64,000 nt of DNA from Symbiodinium natans (GCA_905221605.1 CAJNDS010002163.1:499001-563000), one strand, 5' to 3'; positions 29,856-39,929 are shown, numbered from the stretch's first letter. Notes: generated from the letters alone by a model not told the origin. Made by a program: numbers and translations.

Positions 29856-29949
29856 AGGATTGACTGCCTGTGTCAGGGTTATAAGTTATAAGCATCTAGG
29901 GTGAAATGCGGGAGCACTGGGAGATTATGGCCCAGGGATCCACCTTGAA

Positions 29950-30065
29950 CCCCCCCCCCCAGGGTGTTAGGTTTTTAGGGTTTCAGGGTTTTGGGGTTTG
30001 GGGTTTGGGGCTTTTGTGGGTTTTGTGGTTTGGGGGTTGGGGTTTGGGAAGTATAGGTTTTAGGG
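29950..30065 (+). repeat. C11 run followed by TTTTGGGG/TTTGGGG units
   Basis: Eleven C at 29950-29960, then GGGTTTTGGGGTTTGGGG-type units, mostly with A replaced by G. Confidence 0.85.
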
Positions 30066-30197
30066 TCACCGGGTCACTGGCCTCAGACTTGAAGCCCTAC
30101 ACCACGAGACCCTGGGAAAGGAAACTCACGATGACAAGCGAAACCTGCTGGGCCCCAAGGTTCTACCCTCAACCCTTGAAGTAGGTATGCTCTCCCG

Positions 30198-30272
30198 TAA
30201 ACCCCAAACCCTAAACCCTAAACCCTAAACCCTAAACCCTAAACCCTAAACCCTAAACCCTAAACCCTAACT
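30198..30272 (-). repeat. Perfect CCCTAAA tract (about ten units)
   Basis: Near-perfect tandem CCCTAAA, one of the cleanest in the window, flanked by unique DNA. Confidence 0.95.
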
Positions 30273-30599
30273 CTACGAACCAGGGCTTGCAGGGCTCAGA
30301 GGCATATCGATTGCGAAACTTCAGAAGTTGGCGTTCACCTCGACAGGGGCGGGTCTCTGTCCAAGTTGACCGTTAATGCATGAAAACCAAACCAGAAGCC
30401 CTAACAACTCTAAACCAAGGATTCCATTTCACATTGTATCATCCTTGGAGTTGCGAGGTTCTTCGTATATCGATGCGATCGAGAGCGACCGGCTGCCCTT
30501 CCGGTCTCTTGGCTCACTAGTCCCCTGAAGTCCACAAATCCCAAACCCCCAACAACCCCCTAAAGCCTAAAGCCTGAACCCCCATCAATAGAATTTGCA

Positions 30600-31785
30600 G
30601 ATGCTGCAAGCCAAGCATGCAAAGTTGCAGGCGTTTAAACTGACATTGGCGACACTACAAAACTTGCGCGTGATGCCTGGCACAACAGCCCTGTACACAT
30701 TCCGCCCATCCGTCTGCTTTTGGATGCGCAAGCCACACCGTATCTAAATGGTCCACGGCTTCAGTTTCAGGTCCGACTAGGATCAGGTGCTGGTCGCAGG
30801 CCTTTTCCCTCTTCACTACTTGAAGTGATCATCATGCACCATTTACTACGGCAGGCAAGTATGTTGGACCGAATGTCCTTTTTTCAAAATTATCCCTAAA
30901 ACTAGCCATCGCCCTTCTACATCACAGGCTTTCCCTGCACATTCACTTGACGAAATCTTTGGAGATCAAAATGGATTACCAATTTTCCGCTTGAAGTGGC
31001 CACTCCCACTCCATGCCTTGGAACTTGTAAAGTACAGCCGTCGACAGAAACGCGGCGCGCAAATGCCAAACCAATTTGGGTTGCGCCTGCTGATTTTGCT
31101 AATGTGGTCACAGGTATGTCAGTCGCGATTCACAATGAGGATTTGGGGCAACACTTGTCCTTTGCCTCGACTGCATTCTAAGCATGCTGAGCCTCAATGG
31201 GCCAAAAAGCTGATACGCAGGAATCCAATGCAGTTGTCACAACATTCAACTGTGTTATGCAAAGCTGCTAGCTGATTGTATGGGAGGCTGCCTCCATCCG
31301 TACTGCTTTGCCAGGAGCCCCATGGCACGCCACGAGAAGACTACATACTTTCCACGCTTTCATAGGGCGCATTTCTTGGGCGATAGGCTCCGCCAACATG
31401 TTCGCAAAGCGCACTGGAGCATGCGCTTTGTATGTGTCCACTGCACAAAAAACACATAAAATTCACCACAGACCTTCGCAACTTGTACTTCAAGTGTCCT
31501 TTGGCAAGTGAGCTGCCACATGTTACCATTCAAGAGTGGCTTGACCACTACGGTTTCATGAGCAACCAGGTCCAAAGTGTCCTCGGAAAAACTTACTTCT
31601 GGAAGATTGATGCACTTGTGATTAACAGGTCTCATTCCTTGAACGAACCGCCGGCTTCATTAGCCGTCCGCCCTGAACCCAATACGCACCCTGAACACGC
31701 AATACCTGCCCCGAAACCATCATCTAGAAAGTACCCAGACGGCCCAGCAAGCCTTAAGTCAGGAACATTCATTGACTCACGTTAG
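30600..31785 (+). pseudogene. Degenerate coding-like region, function unknown
   Basis: About 1.2 kb without telomere motifs. In one forward phase (codons starting at 30600, 30603 and so on) long protein-like runs are separated by stops: 30639-30896 (86 codons, with IPPIRLLLDAQATPYLNG), about 30951-31178 (with KPIWVAPADFANVVTGMSVA) and 31191-31511. In-frame stops fall at 30636, 30897, 30903, near 30948, and at 31179, 31188 and about 31272. Other phases also look coding near the end: HVRKAHWSMRFVCVHC at about 31397-31444 and LRNLYFKCPLASELPHV from 31432 on. This fits a decayed gene or element with stops and frameshifts, or several exons. No family is recognised. Three frames all looking plausible is itself a caution. 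Confidence 0.25.
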
Positions 31786-31799
31786 AGGACCTGCATGAT

Positions 31800-32330
31800 G
31801 CTGTTTAAGAAAACCTTCCTTAATAAAAAGGTATTAGGGTCTCTGGGGTTTTGCCTGAGATTGCGGCTGGTTATCCTTCTGCTATACGCACCGAGCCCGA
31901 AGCCCTTCAACGCTTAGCCAAGAGCTTAGGCTGCCAAGGGCAGGCGCAGGGGTCCGAAGAAGTGTGGACAAAGTATGGTGGCTGGAACCCAGGTTCAGGG
32001 TTTCTTGGGGAATAAGATACAAGAATCCTGCAAATCTCATTCCTGAATCGCGCACAGGCTTTGGCATCTAGGGCTCCAGGGACTCAAGGCTCGGTGTATT
32101 TTCTTGTACCGCACCCGTATCGTAAGGACTCCAAAAGGGACCCTAATGTAGAAAGCTACCCACATATCGTAGACCTGAACCCCTAAATCCTAAACCTGAC
32201 AGCTTGGGTTTAGGTATAGAAAGGGACTCAGGGTTGTCTAGCACCTTGTAGGACGACAATCCACCCATGCCGCAACTCCTACTCGAAGGTTCATGGGTAC
32301 TTGCAAGTAGGGTTAATCCTGACGCTTCCC
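31800..32330. other. Unique sequence with a family F right-end fragment
   Basis: Positions 32126-32162 (AGGACTCC, AAAAGGGACCCTAATGTAG, AGCTACCCA) match the right end of family F copy 2 (28337-28365). At 32283-32310, CGAAGGTTCATGGGTA matches the left end of family I. Nothing else is supported. Confidence 0.55.
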
Positions 32331-32514
32331 CTCTTCAATGTCCTCTCAGGCTGATGCTCGAAACGAGGCATTCTCGGAATGGCAGGTGCAATTCCGAATG
32401 AGAGATCTGGCGCAGGGTTCTAGGCTTCTTGGGCCCTTAGCCCTAACCCTCAATTGCTTCTTGCATTTAGGTTTTGGGTTGCCTTGTACTGGCCGAGCGA
32501 CGTGCTATTCGGGT

Positions 32515-32810
32515 TTGGGGGTTAGGGTTTAGGGTTTAGAAAGGGTTTAGGGTTTCGGGCTGGTTTAGCAAGGCTTTGCCTAGCTAAGCGTGGGAGAATT
32601 TGGGCCCCGATTTTCTGCAAACCCAAACGTCAAACTCCCAATCACCGGTTCTTCAATCGCTCAGCTGCCTGGAAGCCCCAGAGTCCTCATAGAATGTGTA
32701 GCTTGGGGGCCTTGCAGGGCTCGACCCCTTTCGCCATGGAGAAAGCTCTTTAATCCTGTTAGGGGTTTAAGGTTTACGGTTTAGGGTTTAGGGTTTAGGG
32801 TCAAGGAAGT
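32515..32810 (+). repeat. TTTAGGG motifs around unique sequence
   Basis: Units at 32520-32555 and 32757-32803 (GGGTTTAAGG, TTTACGG, then three TTTAGGG). Confidence 0.75.
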
Positions 32811-32819
32811 TCTCCTCAA

Positions 32820-33330
32820 AATCATCGGGGCATGTGGAGAGATCTGAAGCCCCTAAACCCTGAGCTTGTGGAAAGAGTAGTTCTTCCGCGCGCTGGGCTC
32901 AAGCCGCCGTGGTCCCTCTACAGGACACAGCTGTGGTGCGGAGCTCTGCATGTTTCCCCAGAGTTTAGGGCTTATGGGGCTTGTGGTTTTTCTTAGCTGA
33001 GCCGAGCAGAACCTACATACCCATCAGCAAACGGGATTCTGCCTGATTTAATCGGCAGACGCCCTCCTATCTAAACATTGGGTTAGTAGCGCTGCTTGAG
33101 ATTTTGACCAGCTCTTTGCTTAGCCGTCCGCAGCAGGATGTTTATACGCCTGAAGCCCCATGCCCCAAAATGCTAATGTTTAGTTGGATGCGTATAAGGG
33201 ACAGACCGAAAAAACTTGATGTTGAGAAAAAACAGGGTGGCTCACGAGTTTGTATGAAGACGTCGTGCAAATTCCTCTCCTGCGACGTCTCCTGATCCAG
33301 TTTGCCTTCGAAAGCAGTATCAGCTAGAGC
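32820..33330. other. Unique sequence, nothing recognised
   Basis: Only isolated motif words. A 63-codon frame at 33104-33295 is not called. Confidence 0.5.
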
Positions 33331-33375
33331 CTTTAGGTTACGGGCTTTAGGACTTTAGGACTTTAGGGTTTTTGG
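33330..33375 (+). repeat. ACTTTAGG/TTTAGG variant repeat
   Basis: GGCTTTAGGACTTTAGGACT and further TTTAGG words, an 8 bp form of the telomere unit. Confidence 0.75.
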
Positions 33376-33725
33376 TTTTCAGTTTGTGTTTTTTGTTAGG
33401 GCTGCGCTTTGAAAAACTACAAACAACACATTTTGCAGCAAGAAGATATTTCCTCACACCGAATTGCGGATTCGGAGGAGCGGGGAGGAGGGAAAGGGGT
33501 TCTAGGATGCCCAGTTGTGCTCTCTTACGCCCTTTTTTCATCGTTAGGATGGCTTCTAAACCAAAGAGCCTTCTCCACGTAGCCTTCTTTGCCTTAGGTA
33601 CGTGGGAATCCTAATATCCCAAGGAACCCTACTCACTGAACCCAATAGCCTATACCCTCAACCCTACACACCCTGCATCCGATACAAACGCCGAGTTGCC
33701 ATATTCTTTATTCAAACAAGCGCCG

Positions 33726-33892
33726 CCCCCCCCCCCCCCCCCGTACTTGAAGGTTCATGGCTAGTTAGAAGCAGGGACAGATATTATAAGTACCCTAAGA
33801 ATCAGGTTATGACCAGTTACACATCTAGTTGCCTTACTTATAATCCCACCTGTAGCTACCCCTGAACCTTCACGTCAGCCTCCCCCCCCCCC
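33726..33892 (+). mobile_element. Family I TIR element between poly-C runs
   Basis: The element (33748-33872, 125 bp) begins TGAAGGTTCATGGCTAGTTA and ends TAGCTACCCCTGAACCTTCA; the ends are inverted copies with few mismatches. It is bounded by 17 C at 33726-33742 and 11 C at 33882-33892. Left-end relatives are at 48499 and 32283. Confidence 0.8.
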
Positions 33893-33899
33893 GCCCCCG

Positions 33900-34560
33900 A
33901 CTCGCTTTCGCTTGAGGCTATCATGGCCGCCAACGCCATGCCGCGGCGGTTGAGGATGGTTTCAGGCACTTGAGATGGGAGGGCTTCAATCCTCAGCCCC
34001 AAACCCCTACTATAGGGGCTGGGGGTTAATATAGTGTCACTAGAAAGGGGCGCTGCGGGAAGACTGTTAAGAATTATTCCGATCCTACTGTAGACCCCAA
34101 AAAGACGCTTAGGGCTGAGAGGGATGCTTGTCGTGACTCTGCGCATGCATTTCAAAGCCCAAAACCCTTGAAGCTTGCTTGGCGGAGAGTTGAACTTAGA
34201 CAACAAGAAGCCCTACTTTTCAACATCCCCCCGTATGAAGGCTACGCCTCAGGATGGCACGTTGCATGGCAGAGGATCATGTTGCACGTGTGCCTCAAAA
34301 GCTCTCCCCTTTGAACTTTGTGAACGCAGAGTTTGGGCGTTAGCTTTTTGCCTGGGTTTAGAGTGCTGTCTAGGGCGTACTACTGTGCAGGTGTTCTAGG
34401 GTATATTGCGTGCTTAAGTTTAGGCTTTGGGGCCTACAGGGCTTGTGTGGTTTGTAGGGCTTGTGGGGCTTGGGTTGTAGGGATCCGACTACACTAGGCT
34501 GAAATTGATCTTCCCGACGCCTTCGTGTGCAAACTGATGTGCGCTCCAAATCCGCTCGCA
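33900..34560. other. Unique sequence with several short open frames
   Basis: Frames at 33856-34206 (-) and 34175-34399 (+) overlap others that look equally plausible, so none is called. GGGGCTTGTGGGGCTTG-like words lie near 34430-34475. Confidence 0.4.
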
Positions 34561-34563
34561 CCC

Positions 34564-34597
34564 GGGTGTAGGGTTTAGGGTTTAGGGTTTAGGGTGG
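34564..34597 (+). repeat. Short TTTAGGG tract
   Basis: About four perfect units. Confidence 0.9.
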
Positions 34598-34645
34598 TTC
34601 CAGAGACGTTCGCCTTGACGTTGAATTAGTTTAGGGCTGGGGATT

Positions 34646-34742
34646 GGGATGTTCCCCCTTATACTAACAGTCCTGAGTAGGGAATATGGTACCTCCTGTT
34701 ATACTTCCTATTAAGGACTGCTAGTATAAAGGGGAACATCCC
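34646..34742 (+). mobile_element. Family A TIR element, copy 2 (97 bp)
   Basis: Left end GGGATGTTCCCCCTTATACT and right end AGTATAAAGGGGAACATCCC, inverted copies over about 28 bp. It has the same length as copy 1 (11851-11947) and a diverged middle. Confidence 0.9.
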
Positions 34743-35048
34743 ACGCTGGGGGGTTTTCACGGTTCGAGTCGTAGTAGGGGTCCCAAGACGTCGCCAAAAA
34801 GGGGCACTCCTAAAGTCTGCCCCTCGCTTAATCTTAAGAACCTCCGCACGGATCTCTGCCTGCGGGAAATTCGGGGTTCTCCGGGGAGGACACGGGCCAG
34901 AAAGTCAGGGCGAGGAGTACAGGAGAAAGAGGCGAGGAAAATGGCCAAGTCAAAACCCATTAATTGCTCCTCAAGACGAGTTAAGCGAAAAAGCAGGGGA
35001 ACCTAAACCCAGAACCCTCGACAGAGATGCATGCACGAAGCACAAACC

Positions 35049-35435
35049 TTAACTGAATCTGAAGCCAACTGCATCCAGGTGTGCTTGCCCTGCTGGCTGC
35101 CATCGGCGCAGCCCTCGGCATGTGCTCTCCTGGCAGGGGTTGGGTTTAAGTTTAAGGCCTCGGCATTTGGTGGGCGCCCCCCAAAACCCTAATATGTTTC
35201 TCAAGGCCCCTATACTATATGTACAGAACCTAGAATTGTTTTTACATACGTCTTGATCGCAGCGTTGTGTTTCAAACGTCACGTTGAGCTGCTGGCCACT
35301 GCTACAACTGTTGGCAAAGCTAATCTTTAAAGTATGTACTCTCTTGAAAGGCAGAAGGCTGAAGGTATAAGGTTCCCTTACATACGTATATGTGCCCTCT
35401 TTAAAGGTACTTAGGGCTAGTTTAGGGAGGGGCAC
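35049..35435 (-). CDS. Possible minus-strand coding fragment (128 codons)
   Basis: An open minus-strand frame with a well-mixed peptide containing several cysteines (KISFANSCSSGQQLNVTFET, RCDQDVCKNNSRFC). There is no telomere motif inside. A relic of the family C end (AGGCCCCTATACT, 35203-35215) falls within it, which argues against an intact gene. Signal peptide and domain are not evident. It is the longest plausible minus-strand frame that does not derive from a simple repeat, but still within chance. Confidence 0.2.
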   Translation of the reverse strand: MPLPKLALSTFKEGTYTYVREPYTFSLLPFKRVHTLKISFANSCSSGQQLNVTFETQRCDQDVCKNNSRFCTYSIGALRNILGFWGAPTKCRGLKLKPNPCQESTCRGLRRWQPAGQAHLDAVGFRFS

Positions 35436-35504
35436 CCTTACTATACTAACTATACTTAAGGGACTTATTTATAACCTAAGTTAGGATCCTTATAACCCAA
35501 TTTC

Positions 35505-35580
35505 GGGTTAGGGTTTAGGGTTTAGGGTTTGGGGTTTGGAGTTTGGGGTTTGGGGTTTGGGGTTTGGGGCTTAGGGTGGT
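35505..35580 (+). repeat. TTTAGGG then TTTGGGG block
   Basis: Three TTTAGGG units followed by about six TTTGGGG/GTTTGGA units. Confidence 0.9.
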
Positions 35581-35687
35581 GTGAAGTGTCATCTCATGTT
35601 GCCCAGGGGCGTTCGCCCTGTTCTCCGCACCCTCGGATGGCTTCGTGGGCGGCCTGCCGCGGCCTAAGTCTGGAGCCTCTACACTTA

Positions 35688-35785
35688 AGGGCAATAGGGT
35701 GCCGGGTTTAGGGTTTAGGGTTTAGGGTTTAGGGTTTAGGGTTTAGGGTTTAGGGTTTAGGGTTTAGGGTTTAGGGCAATAGGGT
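35688..35785 (+). repeat. TTTAGGG tract between 13 bp direct repeats
   Basis: AGGGCAATAGGGT at 35688-35700 recurs at 35773-35785, and the 72 bases between are about ten TTTAGGG units with one GCCGGG start. The unique core GCAATA in both flanks makes this a duplication, as at 25476-25631. Confidence 0.9.
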
Positions 35786-35844
35786 TTGGCCCACCAATCC
35801 TCCAGTCCATGGGAGCCCCACATCCAGCCAGCCGCAGCAGGGCT

Positions 35845-36062
35845 CAGGATTTAGGGTTGAGGGTTTAGGGTTTAGGTTTAGGGTTTCGGGCTTCGGGTTT
35901 AGGGTGAGAGTGTAGGGTTCAAAGGATCATGAGCGCAAGGCTAGAAGCCAGGCGCCAGCGCACAGCGATCGCCCCACCCCACCCCAGCCCACCAACAAAG
36001 AAATCTTGCAGAAATCTCGGGCTTTTGTGAGTTTAGACCCTAAACCCTAACCCTAAACCCAA
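35845..36062. repeat. Degenerate TTTAGGG then CCCTAAA
   Basis: TTTAGGG/TTGAGGG/TTTCGGG units at 35845-35920 and CCCTAAA units in the opposite sense at 36036-36060. Confidence 0.8.
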
Positions 36063-36152
36063 CTGCATGGTCCTTGCGTATGGGTGGTATGTGTCAGGGA
36101 GATTAGCATGTTCAGCAGAGCATCTGCACGATTCCTGTTGGGTTGAGCACCA

Positions 36153-36525
36153 TCACAGGGAGCTTACCTCTCGGAATGCCACAGCTCTCATCTTCACCTC
36201 GAGAGCAGAGAGACAGCTGAAAGGACCTCTGCAAAGCGCCCCCCCCCCCCCCCCCCCCGCTGCACCGTAAGCCCAGTACAGTCTTACTCTAGGTAGGTTT
36301 CTAGTGATTCGAGTGTTGTTCGAGTCTAGACTTGACGTATCCTGCTCAGGCAGCCTCGATCGAAACTCTGCGTTCACCCAGCTGATCTTGATGAGCACCC
36401 CGGTACGGGACGTTATTGTTCGCGCGGTGCGCTTGGTGGGTCCCTGTAGCATGAAGGTGGGGTTGTATAAAGTCACTTCTAACCCTACTTCGGCATGTAG
36501 AGCCTTACCTACAACCGAGTCCTAA
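36153..36525. CDS. Both strands open around a C20 run; possible coding
   Basis: Plus frame 36304-36525 (STPVRDVIVRAVRLVGPC in its middle) and minus frame 36153-36476 (YNPTFMLQGPTKRTARTI near its start) are both protein-like. The minus frame passes through a run of 20 C on the plus strand (36239-36258), giving a poly-glycine bridge. I cannot choose between the strands and recognise no family. Confidence 0.2.
36239..36258 (-). repeat. Poly-C run (20 C)
   Basis: Uninterrupted C run. Confidence 0.95.
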
Positions 36526-36529
36526 ACCC

Positions 36530-36980
36530 TAAACCTTAGAAACCTTCAGCCCCCGAAAGTCTTCAAGTCGGGTTTTTCGAGAGCGCAGCGGACTTCGCCT
36601 TTGCTTTGAGACTCCAGCGTTTGGAGGGATTGAGATTTGGTGGGTTCTCTGGCAGTTACTTAGAGCAACCTATAGAATCAGCCTACAGAACCTGTGTACC
36701 CTTAAAGGGGGTACGTGCTCTACACGCTACACCCTATGAACCTTGCTTGCTGCTGTAGCCCTCCTTTGGCCTGACCTCTCAGCCTCCTGGCTTTGCGTAA
36801 AGAGGATTGAGGGTTTAGGCTTTAGGGTTTAGGGTTTAGGGCGTTAGGAACTTCAAAATGTCCACAACCCTCACAGAAGGTCAGTGGTGGCGCGCCAGGA
36901 CCAGAAGGAGGGGCGAAGGCTATCCAGCATCGTGCGGGGTTTGAGGGTTTAGGGCCTTAGGCTTGATCCCAGATGCATTG
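36530..36980. other. Unique sequence with a short TTTAGGG tract
   Basis: Four TTTAGGG-like units at 36813-36843. No gene is supported. Confidence 0.5.
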
Positions 36981-37229
36981 AACTATCAGGAAACCGACAC
37001 GTACTTCAGGTCTTGGGCCGGGCAACCTTTAAACAATATGATCCCTTGAGTTTCAGAGCCGTTGAAAAAATACCGTGAACCCTAAACCCATGGACCTTCC
37101 CGTTTTCGGAGTATGTCCAGTTTTGAACGGGTTCCCGGGCTATATTCTCTAGGTAAGCCGCCTGGGCCTTGCACTCCCGGCCCAGCCCCTGAAGAAGTTC
37201 AGCTAGGATTGCAGAGGGCAAGGGCGGAA

Positions 37230-37256
37230 GGGGGGGGGGGGGGGGGGGGGGGGGGG
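37230..37256 (+). repeat. Poly-G run (27 G)
   Basis: Uninterrupted run of 27 G. Confidence 0.95.
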
Positions 37257-37303
37257 AGTTTGAAAGTTTTGGGCTTGGGGTTGAGGGTCTGAGTTCTACT
37301 TAG

Positions 37304-37657
37304 AGACACACCTGGTCGTTTTTTAGGTCCCCTGCCTTCCCTCATGCCCTTGGCCGCCCAAGCAGTCGTCGTCAGGTGGAAAGGATCTTCGAGGTACAAG
37401 CGCTATGCAGGTGCATTCGGCATGCCAGAAAGTGGGTCTATGATTTGAGGGTGCTAAAAAGTGATGGGTCCACTCTTTCAGCACGTGTTCAGGACCACGG
37501 GCTTAGAGAAGGGTCTCTGCAACACAGGCTTTCACAGCTGTCGGCTGTGAGCATGTGCCTTATGCATGAGCTTAAGCCGTGGATCCTGAAAGGCAGGGCT
37601 CTTCAAAGCGTTTCAATGGGAGGCTCCTGGTGCCAGTTTCTTTGGTTTATGGTTTAG
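37304..37657 (+). CDS. Possible coding fragment (about 117 codons)
   Basis: Stop-free from the TAG at 37301 to 37657. The peptide is well mixed and mildly basic (QVERIFEVQALCRCIRHARK, KSDGSTLSARVQDHGLREGS, CLMHELKPWILKGRALQ) and has no repeat-derived portion until the last few residues, which run into a TTTAGG motif. There is no ATG near its beginning, so it would have to be an internal exon or relic. No family recognised. Confidence 0.25.
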   Translation, partial: RHTWSFFRSPAFPHALGRPSSRRQVERIFEVQALCRCIRHARKWVYDLRVLKSDGSTLSARVQDHGLREGSLQHRLSQLSAVSMCLMHELKPWILKGRALQSVSMGGSWCQFLWFMV

Positions 37658-37969
37658 GTTTCCCTTGCACTGGATGGCCCGGTTTGATCAAGAGTGTGAG
37701 CTGCGCTTCTTTCATGAGCACGCCGCTTACGGAAAACAACTCTGAACCGGAGACAAGCTGAGACAGAGCGTCGTAAGATCACAAGGGCGCCATCTTTTTA
37801 ATAAAAACTGCCACAAAAGCTTATTCCACTTGTATGTTGGGGACTTCTTACTCCATTCTACAGCATGTTTCCGGGTAAACATACCAAATCATTCGCACCT
37901 GCCCCCCCTTGAACGGCATAGAAAGGCTACTCTAGGTCGACCCTAAGGCCTAAGCCCTGTAACCCTATA

Positions 37970-38025
37970 ACCATAAACCCTATAACCCTATAACCCTATA
38001 ACCCTAAAGCCTATCCTAAACCCTA
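37970..38025 (-). repeat. CCCTATAA variant repeat
   Basis: An 8 bp variant (CCCTATAA) repeats about five times and then returns to CCCTAAA. Confidence 0.9.
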
Positions 38026-38099
38026 AACAAGGCTTCATCTACAAGAGGAAGCCGCTCAAGGGCATCCGACTTCGCCTCGCGCCTTGAAGGGGTCGAGCT

Positions 38100-38355
38100 T
38101 CTTGGGTTAGGACTTAGGGTACTTAAGGTTTGGAGCTTGGGCTTTATAGGGTGCAGGGTTTCGGGTTTCGGGATGGTTTTTGGGGCTTAGGGCTTAGGAC
38201 AGTTTGGGGTTTGAGGCTTGTGGGAAGCTTCAATAAGGGTCGCCTGCCGAGCGCCCGATGGCTCAAAGCTTCGGCTGTTGTTCAGGGTTTAGGGTTTAGG
38301 GTTTAGGGTTTAGGGTTTAGGGTTTAGGGTTTATAGGGTTTAGGGTTTAGGGTAG
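38100..38355 (+). repeat. TTTAGGG tract with degenerate lead-in
   Basis: Scattered words from 38105. About nine TTTAGGG units at 38283-38352, one changed to TTTATAGGG. Confidence 0.9.
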
Positions 38356-38394
38356 CATTAGTTCTCCAGATGGAGGTACGGCACTTTAAATGAT

Positions 38395-38613
38395 CTAAAC
38401 CCTACGAAGCCCCTGAACCTGAACCCCTGGACCCCCAAACCCTTAAACCCGTAAACTCCAAGACCCCTGAATCCCCAAACCCTAAACCTCTGAACCCCCC
38501 AAAACCTCACACCCTGAACCCAGATGGCGTTTTGAAGTCCCTAAACCCTAAACCCTAAACCCTAAACCCTAAACCCTAAACCCTAAACCCTAAACCCTAA
38601 ACCCTAAACCCCA
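38395..38613 (-). repeat. Degenerate then perfect CCCTAAA tract
   Basis: Irregular CCCCTGAACCC/CCCCAAACCC words to 38520, then about ten perfect CCCTAAA units to 38612. Confidence 0.95.
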
Positions 38614-38659
38614 CTCCCAAGGCCTGCAGGACTTCGGCACTAAGTTCGCTCCCTTTTAC

Positions 38660-38790
38660 AGGATACACGCCGGGGGCTGAGCATGTAAAGGGTTTGCAGC
38701 ATGTAAAGGGTTTGCAGCTTAGGGTTTGGGATTTTGGGTTTAGGGTTTTGGGTTTTGGGTTTTAGGGTTTGCAGTTTAGGGTTGAAAGCG
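38660..38790 (+). repeat. Tandem 20 bp pair and TTTTGGG motifs
   Basis: GCATGTAAAGGGTTTGCAGC is repeated in tandem (about 38680-38720), followed by GGGTTTTGGGTTTTAGGG variants. Confidence 0.8.
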
Positions 38791-38890
38791 CGCCCTCAGC
38801 TCTCAACCGGTGTTCAGGAGCCAGTCAAGGGCCGGAGTGCTCCTCTAAGATGGCTGCGATGCATGTTTCAGGAAGGGGCCATACATACCT

Positions 38891-38999
38891 TGGTAGCCCA
38901 GTGGTACCCTTTGCCCTTTCTTTTCGGGTATGGGTTCCCTTCTAAAGTAACCACCCAAAAAAAGGGTGCCCTTATGATATTATGGTTACAGGGCTACCA
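38891..38999 (+). mobile_element. Family B TIR element, copy 4 (reference copy, 109 bp)
   Basis: TGGTAGCCCAGTGGTACCCT on the left and GGTTACAGGGCTACCA on the right; the terminal TGGTAGCCC is inverted perfectly. The interior has GGGTTCCCTTCTAAAGTAAC and AAAAAAAGGGTGCCCTTAT. TAGCCCAGTGG also fits an RNA polymerase III A-box consensus, but the B-box is not convincing, so a DNA element is preferred. Confidence 0.9.
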
Positions 39000-39350
39000 G
39001 GATACACTTCTTCACTCTTCTTGACGATTTGAGTATCCACGGTACCGGCTTCAACAAGCCAAACTTCCCTAAACCCTGGACCCTGAGGGCCACGGCTTTC
39101 TGGACGAGTGGCCCTGTAACCCAAAACAACCTGTCACGGTTGATGCGGGCCCTACAAGAGCAAGTCAAGAGTGTGCCGTTCCAAACCAGGGCCTTCTTAT
39201 CTTGCGTCATGACTCCTACTCCAAAGAAACCCTATATCAAAACAAACGGCTTGCAAAGACCCCAACCGCAGGCTGTCTATGGCAAGCAGCTAGGAGCCAC
39301 GCGCGGGGCCTCAGAGAATAGTTGCCCAGTTTTACCAGTCTTGGAGACTA

Positions 39351-39426
39351 CTTGGTAGCCCAGTGGCACCTTTTTTTCCCTTCTTATTTAGTTCAAGGTT
39401 CCCTTCTAAAGTACTGGGCTACCAAG
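39351..39426 (+). mobile_element. Family B TIR element, copy 5, internally deleted (76 bp)
   Basis: Perfect 14 bp terminal inverted repeat CTTGGTAGCCCAGT / ACTGGGCTACCAAG. The A-run and GGGTGCC right half are missing. It lies only 350 bp from copy 4. Confidence 0.9.
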
Positions 39427-39459
39427 ATAGGGGGTTACCAGGTTAGATGACTTTAGGGC

Positions 39460-39560
39460 CCTCTGTGTGTGTGTGTGACCAGGTTAGCCACGGATCCGGT
39501 GTGTTTAGGGTTTTAGGGTCTAGGGTTTACGGTTGAGGGTGTAGGGTTGAGGGTGGATCT
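39460..39560 (+). repeat. Short TG repeat and TTTAGGG variants
   Basis: (TG)6 near 39462-39476. GTTTAGGGTTTTAGGGTCTAGG and TTGAGGGTGTAGGG at 39502-39552. Confidence 0.8.
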
Positions 39561-39900
39561 AGACTGGTTTTGAACACGGTCTTGCTTGTGAAGCCAAAGG
39601 TTTGAGAAGTAGCCGTAAGTCATATAAATCACGACACGAGGGTTCCAAGAGCTATGGGGTTGTTCACCGGAAGTTCTCCCAAACCCAAGTCTAGACCATT
39701 GTCGGATGTATGTGTAAGTTTGATGATCTATGAATATGGGAAATCATAATCATAACTTTCAAGGGTGTGTAGCAACGTGTGAGACACTCCCAGCGCATTT
39801 CTGCGATGCACCAGAAACCCTCTGCACTAAAAGGCACTTCAGGATATGGTGACGTGATGTCGTAATGACCGGACGGGGGGCGTTAAGAGTTAAGTCCCAC
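39560..39900. other. Unique sequence, nothing recognised
   Basis: No repeat family or open frame to report. Confidence 0.5.
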
Positions 39901-39929
39901 CTGAATCCTGAAAGTCCCCAGCCCGACCT

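Noticed and set aside
34755-34775. GGTTCGAGTC, resembling a tRNA B-box
   Set aside because: No acceptor stem, anticodon arm or A-box could be placed at the right distance.
38893-38935. Family B as a tRNA-derived SINE, from its A-box-like TAGCCCAGTGG
   Set aside because: The B-box is poor, the spacing is short, and the element has terminal inverted repeats, which fit a DNA element better.
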